Shown in pieces: positions 62,137 through 64,000 of a stretch of 64,000 bases of DNA; position 1 is the first letter of the stretch, and every line of letters begins with the position of its first letter. The stretch is from CAZEER01 sp964511215. Its GTDB lineage: Bacteria; Fidelibacterota; Marinisomatia; Marinisomatales; UBA1611. The notes under the pieces were generated by a model. The model was not told where the DNA came from. It was given only the letters and a program-made list of their open reading frames with translations, and ran no database searches. Where the stretch lies: NCBI GenBank assembly GCA_964511215.1, contig CAZEER010000004.1, forward strand, positions 6,150 to 70,149, given 5' to 3'. The translations under genes and the position numbers were made by a program.

Positions 62137-62897
62137 ATCATAAAAATAAATCAAAGAAAATAATTTCAAGATCTGAGTTGAGTGAAGAACTTTTAGGTTT
62201 TGGTGAAAAAATGGCAAAAGATGAACCTCTTAAAAAGGATGCTCTGAAAATGCTGGCTAAGGCGGATGAATACAATTGGATTCACCAGACTAGTTGGTTT
62301 GGGGAACCTATATTAAACTTGCCACAAGATATGTTTGCTCTTCAAGATATCATCTTTCGAACACGCCCTGATTATATTATTGAGGTGGGGGTTGCTTGGG
62401 GTGGTTCTCTATTATTTTATTCAACATTAATGGAAATACTGGGTGGAAAAAAAATTATTGGTATAGATGTTTATGTCCCCGATGATTTATTAACAAGAAT
62501 AAACTCTTTTAAGATGTTATCAAATAGGATCGAATGGATTATAGGGTCATCAATTGAGCAAAAAACTATTGAAAAAGTGAAAAAGATTTTACGTAACTCT
62601 AAAAATACTATGATTGTTCTAGATTCTGATCATACCCATAAACATGTTCTAAAAGAATTAAAATTATATTCAGAATTTGTAGGTCTAGGAAAATATTTAA
62701 TCTGCGGAGATACAATAGTTAATGATATACCAGAACAAAAACATAGACCCCGTAAATGGGGGCCAAAAGACAACCCTAAAACAGCACTAGATGAATTTTT
62801 CCGCCAAAATGATAGATTTGAAATTGACACAAATTTAGAGAATAAACTTTTATTGACCTGTAATCCAAATGGTTATTTAGTAGCAATTAAGGATTAG
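62133..62897 (+). CDS. CmcI/cephalosporin-hydroxylase-family methyltransferase-like protein
   Basis: 254 residues from the ATG at 62133 (ATGA overlap with the previous stop); an in-frame ATG at 62112 lies inside that gene. Despite the family name these are SAM-binding Rossmann proteins, often rhamnosyl O-methyltransferases. Seen: NWIHQTSWFGEPILNLPQDMFALQDII, the SAM motif IIEVGVAWGGSLLFY, GIDVYVPDD, and the metal-binding LDSDHTHKHVLKEL. Likely sugar O-methylation. Confidence 0.87.
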   Translation: MNHKNKSKKIISRSELSEELLGFGEKMAKDEPLKKDALKMLAKADEYNWIHQTSWFGEPILNLPQDMFALQDIIFRTRPDYIIEVGVAWGGSLLFYSTLMEILGGKKIIGIDVYVPDDLLTRINSFKMLSNRIEWIIGSSIEQKTIEKVKKILRNSKNTMIVLDSDHTHKHVLKELKLYSEFVGLGKYLICGDTIVNDIPEQKHRPRKWGPKDNPKTALDEFFRQNDRFEIDTNLENKLLLTCNPNGYLVAIKD

Positions 62898-62900
62898 TTT

Positions 62901-63836
62901 CTGAAAAATATCTTAATTACTGGTGGTTGTGGACATATTGGTTCAAAGCTCATACACTCTATTAAACCTAATGATTTCAACGATGTAATTATTTTAGATA
63001 ATATGGTTGCTCAAAGATATGTCAGTTTGTTTAACTTACCAAAACATGTAAAATTTACTTTTGTTGAAAAAAATATTTTAGATAAGAATATTTCGGATAT
63101 TATAAAGAATGTTGAAGTAGTTATTCACCTTGCTGCCATAACTGATGCTAATTCAAGTTTTGATAGAGTAAAAGAGATTGAAGAAACTAATTATCTGGGT
63201 ACTAAAAATATAATTGAAGCATGTTTACATAGTAATGCAAAGTTGTTTTTTCCTTCGACTACAAGCGTATATGGAAAGCAACAAAGAATGGTTGATGAGG
63301 AATGTTTAGAGAATGACCTCAAACCTCAAAGCCCATATGCAAAATACAAATTAGAGTCTGAAAAAATGATACACCACTATGGTGAGACCCAAGGGTTAAA
63401 ATTTGTGATTTGTCGTTTTGGAACTATTTTTGGAACATCAATAGGAATGAGATTTCATACAGCTGTAAATAAATTTTGTTTACAAGCAGTTACAGGTCGG
63501 TCACTTACAATTTGGAAAACGGCTATGGATCAGAAAAGACCTTATCTTGGTCTAAATGACGCGATTAATTCAATAAAATTTTTTGTCAACAAAGATATTT
63601 TTAACAATAGGGTCTACAATATTCTATCTTCTAATAATACAGTTAAAGAAATTTTTGACATAATAAGAAAAACTAGACCAGATGCGAAATATGAACTTGT
63701 TGAATCAGAAATTATGAATCAACTTTCTTATAAAGTATCAAATCAATTAGTTCGGGAGGAGGGTTTTGTTTTTAAAGATAAAATTGATGATGGAATCAAT
63801 GAAACCTTATCACTTTTAGATACTCTAAGTCATTAA
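62901..63836 (+). CDS. NAD-dependent epimerase SDR with CTG start (intact YxxxK)
   Basis: 311 residues if started at the CTG at 62901, three bases after the previous stop. The first ATG in frame (63003) would remove the Rossmann motif ITGGCGHIG, which is encoded upstream in the same open frame, so it cannot be the true start. No ATG, GTG or TTG exists between the stop and the motif. Catalytic Tyr146-Lys150 (YAKYK) follows FFPSTTSVYG. Probably makes or modifies an NDP-sugar for the same glycan. Confidence 0.83.
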   Translation: MKNILITGGCGHIGSKLIHSIKPNDFNDVIILDNMVAQRYVSLFNLPKHVKFTFVEKNILDKNISDIIKNVEVVIHLAAITDANSSFDRVKEIEETNYLGTKNIIEACLHSNAKLFFPSTTSVYGKQQRMVDEECLENDLKPQSPYAKYKLESEKMIHHYGETQGLKFVICRFGTIFGTSIGMRFHTAVNKFCLQAVTGRSLTIWKTAMDQKRPYLGLNDAINSIKFFVNKDIFNNRVYNILSSNNTVKEIFDIIRKTRPDAKYELVESEIMNQLSYKVSNQLVREEGFVFKDKIDDGINETLSLLDTLSH

Positions 63837-64000
63837 TTAAAGATCTGAATTCAAAAACGGAAAAACAAATTGCCTCAACTCCAAAAGTGTCTATTGGGTT
63901 TCCAGTATATTCCGATACAAAATTAGTAAAAACAGCGCTTCAAAGTCTAATATCACAAACTTATTCAAATATCGAAATTATTATTTCTGATGATTGTTCT
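63836..64000 (+). CDS. family 2 glycosyltransferase, 5' part, runs off the window
   Basis: The frame at the right edge encodes PKVSIGFPVYSDTKLVKTALQSLISQTYSNIEIIISDDCS, the start of a GT-A fold. No ATG, GTG or TTG lies in frame between the previous gene and this motif; ATT at 63836 or CTG at 63845 are the only candidates, so the start is unresolved. The gene continues past the window. Confidence 0.8.
   Translation, partial: MKDLNSKTEKQIASTPKVSIGFPVYSDTKLVKTALQSLISQTYSNIEIIISDDCS

Overview
The window is a strongly AT-rich bacterial chromosome segment. Several features point to the FCB superphylum: a complete mra/mur/fts (dcw) cell-wall cluster, a type IX secretion protease of the PorU/gingipain type with a FlgD-like C-terminal domain, a mitochondrial-type aconitase, a LapA/LapB-like pair, and frequent TTG/GTG starts. 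My best guess is a marine Marinimicrobia (SAR406)-like organism. That name is an inference from overall resemblance, not proven. Two runs of exactly 100 N (20354-20453 and 36974-37073) show that this is a scaffolded draft or metagenome assembly.

Region 1 (1-23395, mostly minus strand) is housekeeping. It holds the start of a tRNA-dihydrouridine synthase gene, rpmB (plus strand), and a 30-base palindromic terminator between rpmB and ftsZ. Then, in transcription order from the right, come porU, maf, arfB, a rodZ-like gene and the tightly overlapping cluster mraZ-rsmH-ftsL-ftsI-murE-murF-mraY-murD-ftsW-murG-murC-murB-ftsQ-ftsA-ftsZ. A near-consensus promoter with paired MraZ boxes lies just upstream of mraZ.

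Region 2 (23396-32116, plus strand) holds aconitase, a coiled-coil protein, an M23 peptidase, miaB, lapA-like and lapB-like genes, a SPOR-domain protein, a selenocysteine tRNA gene (anticodon TCA) and a predicted outer-membrane protein.

Region 3 (32119-64000) is a surface-polysaccharide island. It opens with two regulators, a NusG/UpxY-like antiterminator and an HTH-ATPase-STAS-like protein. These are followed by a PHP-type tyrosine phosphatase, an SLBB export protein, a Wzz/Wzc-type tyrosine kinase broken by a scaffold gap, a fused ATP sulfurylase/APS kinase, and a Wzm/Wzt ABC exporter. After the exporter comes an unusual sugar-building set: three thiamine-diphosphate (ThDP) enzyme systems (five polypeptides), a PanB-type hydroxymethyltransferase, two aldo-keto reductases each carrying a C-terminal ParB-like domain, three SDR 'epimerases' lacking the catalytic Tyr of YxxxK, and a protein made of two copies of one domain. 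The set is completed by methyltransferases, two DegT aminotransferases, a carbamoyltransferase, two SDRs with an intact YxxxK, a CmcI-like protein and two family-2 glycosyltransferases. Two gene remnants (a GDP-mannose-dehydratase-like SDR and an HddA-like sugar kinase) show that the island has been rearranged.

Working model (inference): the island makes and exports, by the ABC route, a heavily modified and possibly branched-chain, aminated, methylated and carbamoylated glycan. Chain length and export are controlled by a phosphotyrosine switch, and transcription by the local antiterminator. No insertion sequence, CRISPR array or rRNA was seen.
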